64,000 nt of DNA from the NCBI GenBank assembly GCA_900546145.1, contig URBN01000001.1:1-64000 (forward strand), written 5' to 3'. The notes below the pieces were generated by a model. That model was given only the letters and a program-made list of their open reading frames with translations. It was not told the origin of the DNA and searched no databases. This document shows, piece after piece, positions 1 to 8,259 of this stretch (the stretch's first letter is position 1; every line of letters begins with the position of its first letter). The stretch comes from an uncultured Desulfovibrio sp. (GTDB taxonomy: Bacteria > Desulfobacterota > Desulfovibrionia > Desulfovibrionales > Desulfovibrionaceae). Both the position numbers and the translations under genes were made by a program.

Positions 1-850
1 TGCCGGCGTTTCTGTACGCAGAATTGAAGACATCACTGAAGCCCTTTGGGGTGCGAGAGTCAGCGCTGGCACAATCAGTAATTTAAACAAGAAGATCTAT
101 GGAGATATAGAAGAGTGGCGAAACCGCCCTCTGGAAGCCGAATATCCATATATTTACATGGATGGTATATGGCTTAAGCGCTCCTGGGGAGGAACAGTTG
201 AGAATGTATCCATTCTCGTAGCTGTCGGAGTCAATAAAGAAGGTTATCGTGAAGTGCTCGGAGCTGCTGAAGGAAGCCGTGAAGATGCGGAAAGCTGGAA
301 GAACTTCTGCCGCTATCTTAAGGAACGGGGGCTCAGGAGCGCAAAGCTTATCGTATCTGACAAAAGCTTGGGTATTTTAGAGGCGTTAGGTGAGTTTTTC
401 CCCGAAGCACACTGGCAGCGCTGCGCCGTCCACTTCTACAGAAATGTTCTTAATGCCGTACCTGCTTCCAAGTCCAAAAAAGTGGCTGCTATGCTGAAAG
501 CTATCCACGCTCAGGAAGACAGGGAGGCCGCGAGAGTGAAAGTAAAAATGGTAACCGAAAAGCTGAAAGAAATTAAACTGGAAAAGGCCGCGGCCCTGGT
601 GGAGGGAGGCGCAGAGGAAACCTTCTCATACTACGACTTTCCCCCGACTCACTGGCGCAGTATCCGCACAAACAACCCTCTTGAGCGGATTAACCGTGAA
701 ATCAGAAGACGGACGAGAGTTGTCGGGAATTTTCCTGACGGCCAGTCCGCGCTAATGCTGGTATGCGCGAGACTGAGGTACATCGCGGGCCATAAATGGG
801 GGACTGAACGCTATCTCAATATGCGGCCGCTGTACCAGCCTGCCTTTTAA
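1..850 (+). CDS. IS256-family (mutator type) transposase, 5' end outside window
   Basis: DDE transposase of an insertion sequence. Frame 2 is open from the window edge and reads into the ATG at 158 without a stop, so the true start lies upstream and that ATG is internal. Visible motifs are YIYMDGIW (first catalytic Asp), LIVSDKSLG (second Asp) and NPLERINREIRRRTRVVGNFP without its last residue counted as the conserved C-terminal block holding the catalytic Glu. These are typical of the Transposase_mut family. About 282 codons are visible; full family members have about 400. There is no frameshift in the visible part, so the element may be intact. The left end cannot be seen. Confidence 0.93.
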   Translation, partial: AGVSVRRIEDITEALWGARVSAGTISNLNKKIYGDIEEWRNRPLEAEYPYIYMDGIWLKRSWGGTVENVSILVAVGVNKEGYREVLGAAEGSREDAESWKNFCRYLKERGLRSAKLIVSDKSLGILEALGEFFPEAHWQRCAVHFYRNVLNAVPASKSKKVAAMLKAIHAQEDREAARVKVKMVTEKLKEIKLEKAAALVEGGAEETFSYYDFPPTHWRSIRTNNPLERINREIRRRTRVVGNFPDGQSALMLVCARLRYIAGHKWGTERYLNMRPLYQPAF

Positions 851-853
851 TAG

Positions 854-920
854 TTCCGCGCCTGCGGGGCATTTGGAGGCGCGGGCTCCGGCGTGCCGAA
901 AATGCCCCGCAGGCGCGGAA
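854..920. repeat. Perfect 21-bp inverted repeat behind the transposase
   Basis: Arms 854-874 and 900-920 are exact reverse complements (21 bp, GC-rich core) separated by 25 nt. The repeat starts 3 nt after the transposase stop. It may be a terminator-like hairpin that insulates the IS or part of its right end. No T-tract follows, so a simple intrinsic terminator is not certain. Confidence 0.85.
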
Positions 921-922
921 TC

Positions 923-945
923 CTCATGAGACGAAGTCTCATGAG
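923..945. repeat. Second perfect inverted repeat (10 bp, 3-nt loop)
   Basis: Arms CTCATGAGAC (923-932) and GTCTCATGAG (936-945) flank the loop GAA. The repeat starts 2 nt after the 21-bp repeat, so the transposase is followed by two stacked hairpins. The IS right boundary probably lies shortly after this point, but without the left end it cannot be fixed. Confidence 0.8.
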
Positions 946-1087
946 TGGACAGAATTCTTAGTTACCAGAAACCAAAGTAAACATCCGGACCGTGGGTGCG
1001 CGAAAGCCTCCCATGATGGCCGGATTTCAGGCAGAGGAGAACTTGACCGGGCGAGCCTCAAAAAAAATGTGCGAAAAACTCTGGACG

Positions 1088-1249
1088 TTATCTGTTCATA
1101 CGATATAGATTGTATCCATCCGAATAGTCGGTGAGCTTTTCAATGCTGTTCACTGTCTGGATACGGGTGAAGCAGATGCCGGCGAACAGAAGCGCGACGG
1201 CAAGCAGTACAGCCGGAACGCCGCAGAAGAAAATCACCGGAGTGTACAT
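1088..1249 (-). CDS. Small membrane protein, unknown
   Basis: A 53-residue protein. A start 20 codons further upstream is possible, but the ATG at 1249 has a good AAGGAG site about 7 nt before it, so I chose it. Residues about 5-27 are one long hydrophobic helix (VIFFCGVPAVLLAVALLFAG). A short polar, tyrosine-rich tail ends in YNLYRMNR. No family recognised. It stands alone between the transposase and rlmD. It could be a subunit or regulator of a membrane complex, but nothing nearby says which. Confidence 0.55.
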   Translation of the reverse strand: MYTPVIFFCGVPAVLLAVALLFAGICFTRIQTVNSIEKLTDYSDGYNLYRMNR

Positions 1250-1845
1250 TTGGTTTTCTCCTTTTTGGTATTGGTCACGTTGTCGGTTTCGATCCCTGTT
1301 AGTGAGCAATCATAGTGCATGACAGCGTTTTGCGTAATTCCTGCAACACTTGCCCGGCTTATAGTCCGGATGTCTGTCTCCTCCACAAAGCGGATAGCAT
1401 GATTCGGTTCTTCTTCCGGCTATTGTAGGTTTTTTTTAGTCCAGGTGCATGGTGCCAGCGTATAGCCATCGGCAGATACTGGTAGCAGATACATGACCTT
1501 GGGGAACTGTATCTCTGCTATCGGTTCCGGTGAGTATCCATGGCGGAATAATTTCCCGGCAGTTTCGATACCCTAGGCCGATACTTTACCTTTAGACCTG
1601 CACTTTTTTCTATTTTCCCTGCCCTGGATATGGGCAGCCAAAGATTCAGAACTCCCGCGGCGTTATTTCAGGGAGATGCCTTTGGAAACTGTCTGGAAAA
1701 TTCCCTGGCAATGGAAGCCCCAGAGGATCCGCAGTGCCGCGCTGTATGCACGACAGAGAAGTCTCCCCAAGTTAATGCCATGCCTTTTTCTCTTTGGAAA
1801 GGACCCGAGTATTTTTCAGTTATCCTGCTGTATATGGCAACTTTT
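1250..1845. other. Intergenic region, no gene recognised (596 bp)
   Basis: I see no convincing coding region. The plus-strand frames here have no ribosome site and run into the antisense of rlmD. A weak stem (ATAGC near 1396, GCTAT near 1421) is followed by a run of eight T at about 1431-1438, which could be a terminator remnant. The base composition is lower in GC than the neighbouring genes, as expected for decayed or spacer DNA beside an IS. Confidence 0.5.
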
Positions 1846-3306
1846 TCATTTCAAGAGCGCTACGGTCTCAATGTGTGGAGTGTGCGGGAAGAGATCTATG
1901 GGCGTAGCGGAAACAAGATCGTATTTCCCGGCGAGCAGGGCAGCGTCCCGGGCGAGAGTGGCGGGGTTGCAGGATATGTAGACAATGCGTTCCGGAGCGA
2001 GTTCCAGAATACCTCTGACCACTTCGGGAGCTAGGCCGGCGCGCGGCGGATCACAGAGCATCTGACTGAATCTGGTGCCGCGCGTAATTCTGCGGAACAG
2101 GCTGGCCGTGTCGCCGGCCGTATACTGTGCCTTTACTCCCATGCGTTTTGCGTTGATGCGGGCGCAGTTGACGGAGTTCGGGGAATATTCGATGCCCGTA
2201 ATGGAGCCGCCATGGATGCAGGAGAGGCTGGGAGCTCCCACACCGCAATAGAGATCAAGAAGGGGTGCGTCCAGCAGATTTTCTCCTGCCAGACGGGCGA
2301 GTATCCCAGCGGCTTTTGTGTTCACCTGGAAGAAATCCGAGGAGTCGAGGAGGTAGGTCTGATCTCCGAGGGGCGCGAGGAGCCTCGAGGCTTCGGGGAT
2401 ATCCCCCTGGCGCGAAAGGGAGAAGCGCCGCACGTCTCCCTGCCTCAGAAAGTCAGCGGACTTTCTCTCCTCGTGAATCACGGCGTGGATGACGGGAAAA
2501 TCAGAGAGCAGGGCCTGAGCGATTTTCCGCAGGATGGCGTTTTCATGGTCGGTACCGGGGCTCGTGACGAAGAGCACCCAGATTTTTTTCTCTCCCTCGT
2601 CTTCGAAGGAAAGGCCGGTTTCTCTCTGGCCGGGAACCACACCCGTGCGCAGCTGGCAGAAACGGAGGAATCCGTGCCCGCCTGCATCCTTTTCCTTTCC
2701 ACTGAGGCGGCGGAACCGGGAGCGCTTCTGTCCTGGCATGGCGGGCATGGGAACATAGGAGGTGAGACCTCCCGCGCGGACGCGATCCTGTATGGATTTC
2801 AGAATGGGGGCGGAGGGCAGGTCAAGAAGCTGGCAGTCGGGCGTCTCAGTGACAGCGTGGTTCATGCGGCGGCGCATACCGAGGCAGACACGGCCCTGCT
2901 CATCGCTTCCAAAGGCAAATTCGATCTTGTTGCGGTATCCGGCCGTTTCAGGAGAGGGAATAAGCGGCCTGACGGGGGCGTTTTCGAAATGTCCTATGCG
3001 GCGCAGGGCGTCGGAGAGGAAACGGCTCTTCCAGCCGCACTGCTCCCCGTAGGGCATGCGCATGAGAGGGCAGCCGCCGCATTCTGCGGCGTGGGGACAG
3101 GCTGGCGTGACGGCGCTTGCGGCCGGCTGGAGCAGCTCTGTGGCCGCGGCCTCGCGGAACGTCTTTTTTTCAGCAAGGATGCGGGCGCTGACCTGTTCTC
3201 CGGGAAGTGCTCCGGCGACAAAGGTGATCGGTTCTCCCTGAATGCGTTCCGCGATACCCCTGCCGTCAGGGCTAAGGCCTGTGATGCTGAACGTCATGTT
3301 TTCCAT
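1846..3306 (-). CDS. rlmD: 23S rRNA (uracil-C5)-methyltransferase RlmD/RumA
   Basis: SAM-dependent methyltransferase that makes 5-methyluridine in 23S rRNA (U1939 in E. coli numbering). 486 residues from the chosen ATG, which has GAGGGGGAG just upstream; the longer open frame has no such site. Order: N-terminal TRAM domain (about 1-60), iron-sulfur cysteines (ACPHAAECGGCPL and a later Cys in PDCQLL), SAM motif DLYCGVG, DPPRAG motif, and the catalytic SCNPATLARD near the C terminus. All expected catalytic residues are present. The gene is divergent from rplU. Confidence 0.9.
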   Translation of the reverse strand: MENMTFSITGLSPDGRGIAERIQGEPITFVAGALPGEQVSARILAEKKTFREAAATELLQPAASAVTPACPHAAECGGCPLMRMPYGEQCGWKSRFLSDALRRIGHFENAPVRPLIPSPETAGYRNKIEFAFGSDEQGRVCLGMRRRMNHAVTETPDCQLLDLPSAPILKSIQDRVRAGGLTSYVPMPAMPGQKRSRFRRLSGKEKDAGGHGFLRFCQLRTGVVPGQRETGLSFEDEGEKKIWVLFVTSPGTDHENAILRKIAQALLSDFPVIHAVIHEERKSADFLRQGDVRRFSLSRQGDIPEASRLLAPLGDQTYLLDSSDFFQVNTKAAGILARLAGENLLDAPLLDLYCGVGAPSLSCIHGGSITGIEYSPNSVNCARINAKRMGVKAQYTAGDTASLFRRITRGTRFSQMLCDPPRAGLAPEVVRGILELAPERIVYISCNPATLARDAALLAGKYDLVSATPIDLFPHTPHIETVALLK

Positions 3307-3760
3307 AGCTGCTCCCCCTCTGCGTCCGGAGACGGTATAGTGATACCCGGCTGGCTTATCAGAATTGGCGGGCAGCAACAATATCCGGAACCGGACAGCG
3401 TGGGGATGACGCGGAGATGCTCGTTCCCCGGCTGCCCGCACGTCCGGCGCCGCAGCGGCTGGCCGTATGGACGGCTGCACCGGACCTTCAGGACAGCGAA
3501 AAAACCTTTGCTTTTTGCGGAAAAAGGGATAAAAGCATGTGTTCGAAAGATCGGCGGAGGCCGTGCGATGCGCGTCAGCTCAGCCGGCGGGGCCCCACCC
3601 CGTGGTTCAAGTTGGGGGTCTTTCCAGAACAAGATGCCGGCATCCGGAGCGGAAAAAATCCGTTTTTTCGGGCTTCTGGCTCTTCCTGGGTGTTTCAAAA
3701 GGCTTGACTTTTCATATGAAGAGAGGCAAGAGGTTCTCTCTTTCTGGAGGTATTTTTATA
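3307..3760. other. Divergent intergenic region rlmD / rplU (454 bp)
   Basis: No gene is supported: the open frames on both strands lack ribosome sites and family features. A TTGACT box lies at 3704-3709 before rplU, but no good -10 box is found at 16-18 nt. A short GC stem followed by TTTTTT lies near 3650-3672. I recognise no riboswitch or small RNA, although this length is enough for an untranslated leader of the ribosomal-protein operon. Confidence 0.45.
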
Positions 3761-4069
3761 ATGTACGCTATTATCGAGACCGGTGGAAAGCAGTACTGCG
3801 TTGAGGAAGGCTCCAAGATTCTCGTCGAAAAGCTCGCTGCTGAAGCTGGCACCGAAGTGACTCTTGATAAGGTTCTTATGCTGGGCGGCAGCGAAGTCAA
3901 AATCGGCGCTCCCAGTGTTGCCAACGCGTCCGTGACCGCTGAAGTGGTCAACCAGACCCGCGGCAAGAAGGTTCTTGTTTTCAAGCGCTGGCGCCGCAAC
4001 GATTCCCGTCATCTGAAGGGCCATCGTCAGGATTACACCACGCTCAAGATCAAGAGCATCAACGCCTAG
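3761..4069 (+). CDS. rplU: 50S ribosomal protein L21
   Basis: 102-residue structural protein of the large ribosomal subunit. The start MYAIIETGGKQY is the classical L21 N terminus, and TCTGGAGG precedes it by about 10 nt. An open frame continues upstream but is not coding. The basic C-terminal half has KRWRRNDSRHLKGHRQ, a rRNA-contact region typical of the family. It is the first gene of rplU-rpmA, 36 nt before rpmA, the usual pair ahead of obgE. Confidence 0.97.
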   Translation: MYAIIETGGKQYCVEEGSKILVEKLAAEAGTEVTLDKVLMLGGSEVKIGAPSVANASVTAEVVNQTRGKKVLVFKRWRRNDSRHLKGHRQDYTTLKIKSINA

Positions 4070-4105
4070 TTTGTGCTCATCCGCAGGAATTTTTAGGAGG
4101 ACATC

Positions 4106-4378
4106 ATGGCTCATAAGAAAGCAGGCGGCTCGTCCCGCAACGGTCGTGACAGTGCCGGTCAGCGCCGCGGAATAAAGATCTTCGGCGGCCAGGCCGTCAT
4201 TCCCGGCAACATCATCGTTCGTCAGTGCGGCACCCGCATCTACCCTGGCGTGAACGTTGGCATGGGCAAGGACTACACGCTCTTCGCCCTGCAGCCCGGC
4301 AAAGTCCGCTATGAACACTACACACGCAAGCACCGCGTGCTGACCCGTGTTCATGTGGAAGCTCCCGCTGCTGAATAA
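4106..4378 (+). CDS. rpmA: 50S ribosomal protein L27
   Basis: 90-residue ribosomal protein at the peptidyl-transferase centre. Starts MAHKKAGGSSRNGRDS, the conserved N-terminal arm that reaches the tRNA acceptor end. There is no cleavable N-terminal extension of the Firmicutes type. TTTTAGGAGG precedes the ATG. It lies behind rplU and is closed by a strong terminator before obgE. Confidence 0.98.
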   Translation: MAHKKAGGSSRNGRDSAGQRRGIKIFGGQAVIPGNIIVRQCGTRIYPGVNVGMGKDYTLFALQPGKVRYEHYTRKHRVLTRVHVEAPAAE

Positions 4379-4404
4379 TCAGCAGGGCTCACAGCACTTT
4401 TGAG

Positions 4405-4436
4405 GGGAAGGGGCCGCAAGGCTTCTTCCCTTTTTT
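4405..4436 (+). terminator. Intrinsic terminator behind rpmA
   Basis: An 11-bp stem (4405-4415 with 4420-4430, two G-U pairs) closes on a GCAA tetraloop and is followed directly by TTTTTT at 4431-4436. It separates rplU-rpmA from obgE-proB, so obgE needs read-through or a promoter in the next 45 nt. Confidence 0.9.
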
Positions 4437-4481
4437 CGTCATCGCTCCTTCAGCGGAAGCTGGGAGCAAGAGAGGTTTACC

Positions 4482-5612
4482 ATGCGATTCGTCGATGAAG
4501 CACGGATATCCGTAAAGGCCGGACACGGCGGCAGCGGCAGCGTCCATTTCCGCAGGGAAAAATTTATTCCCAAGGGCGGCCCTGACGGCGGCGACGGCGG
4601 CAACGGCGGCTCGGTCATTCTGCGCGCCGATGGCAGACTGCTCACGCTGTACGACTTCCGTCTGAAGCGTCATTACGCGGCCCAGAACGGCCAGAACGGA
4701 ATGGGCCGCCAGATGTATGGGAGAAAGGGCGAAGATCTGGTCCTGCATCTGCCCGTTGGCACCATGGTTTATGTCGAGAGCGGGGATGAAGAGCATCTTC
4801 TCACCGACCTGAGCGAGCCGGATCAGGAATTCGTCGTGGCTAAAGGCGGCCGCGGCGGTCTCGGCAACATTCATTTCAAGAGCTCGACCATGCGGGCCCC
4901 TCATTTCGCCCAGCCCGGTGAGCCGGGTGAGGAATACACGCTCAGGCTGGAACTCAAGATTCTCGCTGACGCGGGTCTTCTCGGTCTGCCCAACGCCGGC
5001 AAGTCCACATTTCTTTCGAAGGTTTCTGCGGCCAGGCCGAAAATCGCCAGCTATCCCTTCACGACGCTGGTGCCTGTGCTCGGCGTGATGATCCATCCGG
5101 ATGATCCCGGACGGCGTCTCGTCATCGCCGACATCCCTGGCCTTATTGAAGGCGCCAGCCAGGGGCAGGGACTCGGACTGCGTTTCCTGAAGCACGTTGA
5201 GAGGACGCGGTTCCTTGTGCACATCCTGAGCGTTGAGGATGTGGATCGCGACGATCCCTGGGCCGGCTTCAGGCTCATCAACGATGAGCTGGCCTCCTTT
5301 GATCCCGAACTCGCGGAACATGAGCAGATTGAGGTCATCAACAAGATTGACCTTCTCACAGACGAGGAACTGACCGCTCTCAGGGAGCGCGCGAAAGCCG
5401 ACGGCAGGCATATCTTCTTCATTTCCGCGGAGAAGGGCATAGGCCTTGAGGAGCTGGTGGATGAGCTCTGGCGCAGACTGGATAACACCTCCCTGCACGC
5501 TCCTCTTGTCCGTCCGGTCAGGGTCGAGTCCGAAGCGGAGGAAGAGGTGGAGGCCGGCGACGACGAGTTTCCGGAAATCGAAGTCATCAGGACGCACGAG
5601 CCCAACTATTAG
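4482..5612 (+). CDS. obgE: GTPase Obg/CgtA
   Basis: 376-residue ribosome-associated GTPase acting in large-subunit assembly and stress control. The N-terminal Obg domain (about 1-158) has the glycine-rich GHGGSGSVHF and GGDGGNGGSV segments. The G domain has GLPNAGKST (P-loop), DIPGLIEGA (G3), NKIDLL (G4) and SAEKGIG (G5). The acidic C-terminal tail (EAEEEVEAGDDEFPEIE) is usual for the family. It is followed after 25 nt by proB, a common arrangement in proteobacteria. Confidence 0.96.
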   Translation: MRFVDEARISVKAGHGGSGSVHFRREKFIPKGGPDGGDGGNGGSVILRADGRLLTLYDFRLKRHYAAQNGQNGMGRQMYGRKGEDLVLHLPVGTMVYVESGDEEHLLTDLSEPDQEFVVAKGGRGGLGNIHFKSSTMRAPHFAQPGEPGEEYTLRLELKILADAGLLGLPNAGKSTFLSKVSAARPKIASYPFTTLVPVLGVMIHPDDPGRRLVIADIPGLIEGASQGQGLGLRFLKHVERTRFLVHILSVEDVDRDDPWAGFRLINDELASFDPELAEHEQIEVINKIDLLTDEELTALRERAKADGRHIFFISAEKGIGLEELVDELWRRLDNTSLHAPLVRPVRVESEAEEEVEAGDDEFPEIEVIRTHEPNY

Positions 5613-5637
5613 CGGAGAAGGCGGAAGGAGAGACAGC

Positions 5638-6804
5638 ATGGCTGACTGGCAGGAAGAGAAACGCAGGGTACTTGAAGAGGCGCACTGTATTGTCTTCAAG
5701 GTGGGAAGCGCCGTCATTACCGACGATCAGGGACTGAGCCTGGATGTCATAGACAGGCTGGCCGATCAGATCGCGGCTGTTTCCAGACTGCCGGGAGGAC
5801 AAAGGCGCAGGATTGTTCTCGTAACGTCCGGCGCCGTTTCAGCCGGCCGCAGCGTATGCCGCGAGCGGGGCGTGGAACAGGAATCGCACGGCATGTCCGC
5901 GCGCCAAGCCTTTGCTGCCATCGGCCAGGGCCGCCTTGTGCGCGCTTGGGATGACGCGTTCCGCAAAAGGGGGCTCTCTACGGCCCTGATCCTGCTGACC
6001 CGCGATGATATCCGCTCCCGTGAGCGCCTTCTCAATATCCGCAATACCTTCGCTGAGCTTTTAAGCTGGGGCGTTGTCCCCATCGTTAACGAAAACGACA
6101 CGGTGTCAATCCGCGAGCTCAAGTTCGGCGACAATGACACGCTTGCGAGCCTTCTGGTCAATCTGGTGGGGGCGGAACTCTATGTGAGCGTCACCACGGC
6201 TCCCGGGGTCTATGACCGCAATCCCGCCGAGCCGGGAGCGGCCATCATGGAGAGCATTCCCAATGTCTTCGCTCTCAATCTCGGGACGCTCTGCGGAGGC
6301 AAGACCACGCTGGGCACGGGCGGCATGTATTCGAAGCTTCTGGCCGCCCGCAGGGCGGCGCAGCTCGGCGTACCGACCTATATCCTCCCGGGACGTGAGC
6401 CCGACATTATCGCCAGAGCTTTCGCGTCCGGCCTTAAAGGCACAGGCACGTGGGTCTGCCCGCGCCAGCACGCTATCCCGCAGCGCAAGTTCTGGCTGGC
6501 CTACAAGACCGAGCCTCTTGGTACGATCGAGGTGGACGACGGTGCCGCTGAGGCGCTCCTCAACCGCGGAAAGAGCCTCCTCCCCGGAGGCATCGTTTCC
6601 GTGGAAGGGACATTCCAGAAAGGCGCGCCCGTGCGTGTCACGCACAATGGCGTGAGCATCGGCGTCGGCCTCAGCAATTACAGCTCGGCGGAAATAGAGC
6701 GCATCAGGGGACTGAAGCGCATTGAGGTGGCGGCCATCCTCGGAGACGCGCACTATCCCGAGGTCATCCACAGGGATAACCTTCTCCTCGGGGCCGCCGT
6801 TTAG
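5638..6804 (+). CDS. proB: Glutamate 5-kinase with PUA domain
   Basis: 388 residues. First step of proline synthesis: L-glutamate to gamma-glutamyl phosphate with ATP. The ATG at 5638 follows AAGGAG; a longer frame overlapping obgE is not used. The amino-acid-kinase domain shows FKVGSAVIT, LVTSGAVSAGR, PIVNENDTVS, FGDND and the GTGGMYSKLLAA loop. The C-terminal PUA domain (about 285-375) has LLPGGIVSVEG. proA is not in the window. Likely transcribed with obgE. Confidence 0.95.
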   Translation: MADWQEEKRRVLEEAHCIVFKVGSAVITDDQGLSLDVIDRLADQIAAVSRLPGGQRRRIVLVTSGAVSAGRSVCRERGVEQESHGMSARQAFAAIGQGRLVRAWDDAFRKRGLSTALILLTRDDIRSRERLLNIRNTFAELLSWGVVPIVNENDTVSIRELKFGDNDTLASLLVNLVGAELYVSVTTAPGVYDRNPAEPGAAIMESIPNVFALNLGTLCGGKTTLGTGGMYSKLLAARRAAQLGVPTYILPGREPDIIARAFASGLKGTGTWVCPRQHAIPQRKFWLAYKTEPLGTIEVDDGAAEALLNRGKSLLPGGIVSVEGTFQKGAPVRVTHNGVSIGVGLSNYSSAEIERIRGLKRIEVAAILGDAHYPEVIHRDNLLLGAAV

Positions 6805-6814
6805 AAGAGGGGGG

Positions 6815-7501
6815 CTACCTGTTTCCGAGCGCCATGCGGGCGAGCTCGGAAGCCGGGTATTCCTTCGCCGTGTCCCCGTCCACGATGAGGCATACGGCGC
6901 TGTTTCCTTCCTCGCTGGCGTGGCGCAGGGCCGGGCCGTCATTGAGATCGGGCCCGAGTTTTCCGAGAGCCCAGGCCGCGTAGCCGCGGCAGGCCATATC
7001 CGTGTCTGCGAGGCCCTTGAGCAGGAGCGGGCGCACCTCATTCCCGTACTGGGGCGCAGCCTCGAGCACGCGGCCTATGGCGAAGTAGCAGGAGCGGCGC
7101 AGCACGTCGTTGTCCACGTAGTTGTCGTCGAAGCCGAGGTCGAGGATGGTGGAGAAGAGGATACTGTGGAATTCCTTGCCGAGTTCCGGGCACTGGGCAA
7201 CGATTTCGCCGAAGGCTTCAGGCACTCCCCAGCCTATGTTGCCGCTCTCCTCGGACAGACGCCACTTGAGACGGCGCAGCACGTCGCGCGCCAGATCGTT
7301 GCGTGTCTTGTTGAGCTCGGCTGTGACGGCGCCTATAGCGATAGCGGCCCTGAGCCGCATCTGGGGTTCGTACATGAGCAGACCCATGAGCGGTCCCATG
7401 GACGACATGCCCTGGGAGACGATCTCCGGGAGATGGCTCCGCCAGTCAGGAGCGGAAAGCCAGGATTTGATTTGTATTTTCAGAGAACGAAGGTGAGCCA
7501 T
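6815..7501 (-). CDS. HEAT-repeat protein of the DVU0298 type
   Basis: 228 residues, all alpha-helical by composition. It contains several helix pairs of HEAT type, for example MRLRAAIAIGAVTAEL, LRRSCYFAIGRVLEAA and MACRGYAAWALGKLG. No signal peptide or catalytic motif. From memory it resembles a conserved Desulfovibrio protein known as the DVU0298 family, whose function is not established; a scaffold or protein-binding role is the usual inference for HEAT repeats. GAGGAGG precedes the ATG. It is convergent with proB, with only 10 nt between the stop codons. Confidence 0.7.
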   Translation of the reverse strand: MAHLRSLKIQIKSWLSAPDWRSHLPEIVSQGMSSMGPLMGLLMYEPQMRLRAAIAIGAVTAELNKTRNDLARDVLRRLKWRLSEESGNIGWGVPEAFGEIVAQCPELGKEFHSILFSTILDLGFDDNYVDNDVLRRSCYFAIGRVLEAAPQYGNEVRPLLLKGLADTDMACRGYAAWALGKLGPDLNDGPALRHASEEGNSAVCLIVDGDTAKEYPASELARMALGNR

Positions 7502-7536
7502 GGGTTCCTCCTCGGTGAAAGCCGGGCCCGGCGGGT

Positions 7537-8259
7537 TCAGAAATTGAGCTGCCGGCAGGCTTCGTCAATATACCGGCTAATCTGATTCAGACGATTTGTC
7601 TCTTCCTGTATGTGAGCAAAGTCCCAGGTAAAGCAGATGACGCAGCCGTTGGCCCGTATGGTGTTGAGCGGGCGGACGTCGGGGCCTGAAAGGCCTATGG
7701 CGTTGCTGGCCGTGGATCCCATGATAATAAGCATTTTGACGCCGAGTTCACGCAGGCCGGACCAGAAAATATCCGGGTGGGGCGTCAGGCCGGATTCCGG
7801 CTCTCCGGGAAGAGCGTAGGGCCAGAAGGTATGTGTGCCTGCGCGCCTGTGCAGGCTGTGGAGAAGCTGATTGAGGCAGTCCCTGCGTTCCGGGCTGGCG
7901 TGACCGGTGAGATCGAGGCCGAGCTCGGGATAGGTCCAGGCGACGGGGCCTTTGCGCATGCGGCCAAGAAGAGCCCGCCAGTTTTCCGGCCACGCGTCAG
8001 TGGGGATGATGGGGAACCTTCTGCGGAGTTCGGGAACCCGGACCTGCGGCGTAGGTCTCTGTGGGACGGGACGCTGGGGAAGGGGACGGCGTGTATCCCG
8101 GACCGGATACCGCTGCGGGGCGGGACGGGACGGACGGGGAGCGGGCACGGCCTCCGCCATCAGGGACAGGGGAGCAGGCACATCCTTATCAGAAAGGATG
8201 TACCTGATGCCGGCAGTCTCAAGAACCTGGGCTAACGGAGTTACGCGTTCAAAAGACAT
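7537..8259 (-). CDS. Unknown protein with proline-rich linker, coupled to coaBC
   Basis: 240 residues. An N-terminal segment (about 1-35) is followed by a Pro/Arg-rich linker (about 36-80). The C-terminal globular part holds GTHTFWPYALP, LRELGVKMLIIMGS and a late ICFTWDF strand. The strand-Gly-Ser pattern resembles the uracil-DNA-glycosylase-like fold, also seen in the polymerase III psi subunit, but the catalytic motifs of UDG are not visible and this is only an impression. Its start overlaps the 3' end of coaBC by 19 nt, which suggests translational coupling. I do not recognise a named family. Confidence 0.6.
   Translation of the reverse strand: MSFERVTPLAQVLETAGIRYILSDKDVPAPLSLMAEAVPAPRPSRPAPQRYPVRDTRRPLPQRPVPQRPTPQVRVPELRRRFPIIPTDAWPENWRALLGRMRKGPVAWTYPELGLDLTGHASPERRDCLNQLLHSLHRRAGTHTFWPYALPGEPESGLTPHPDIFWSGLRELGVKMLIIMGSTASNAIGLSGPDVRPLNTIRANGCVICFTWDFAHIQEETNRLNQISRYIDEACRQLNF

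Noticed and set aside
3704..3730. TTGACT box before rplU as a promoter
   Set aside because: No acceptable -10 box at 16-18 nt; too weak to list as a feature.
2212..3804. 530-residue plus-strand frame across rlmD and into rplU
   Set aside because: Antisense of rlmD; it also overlaps the L21 start.
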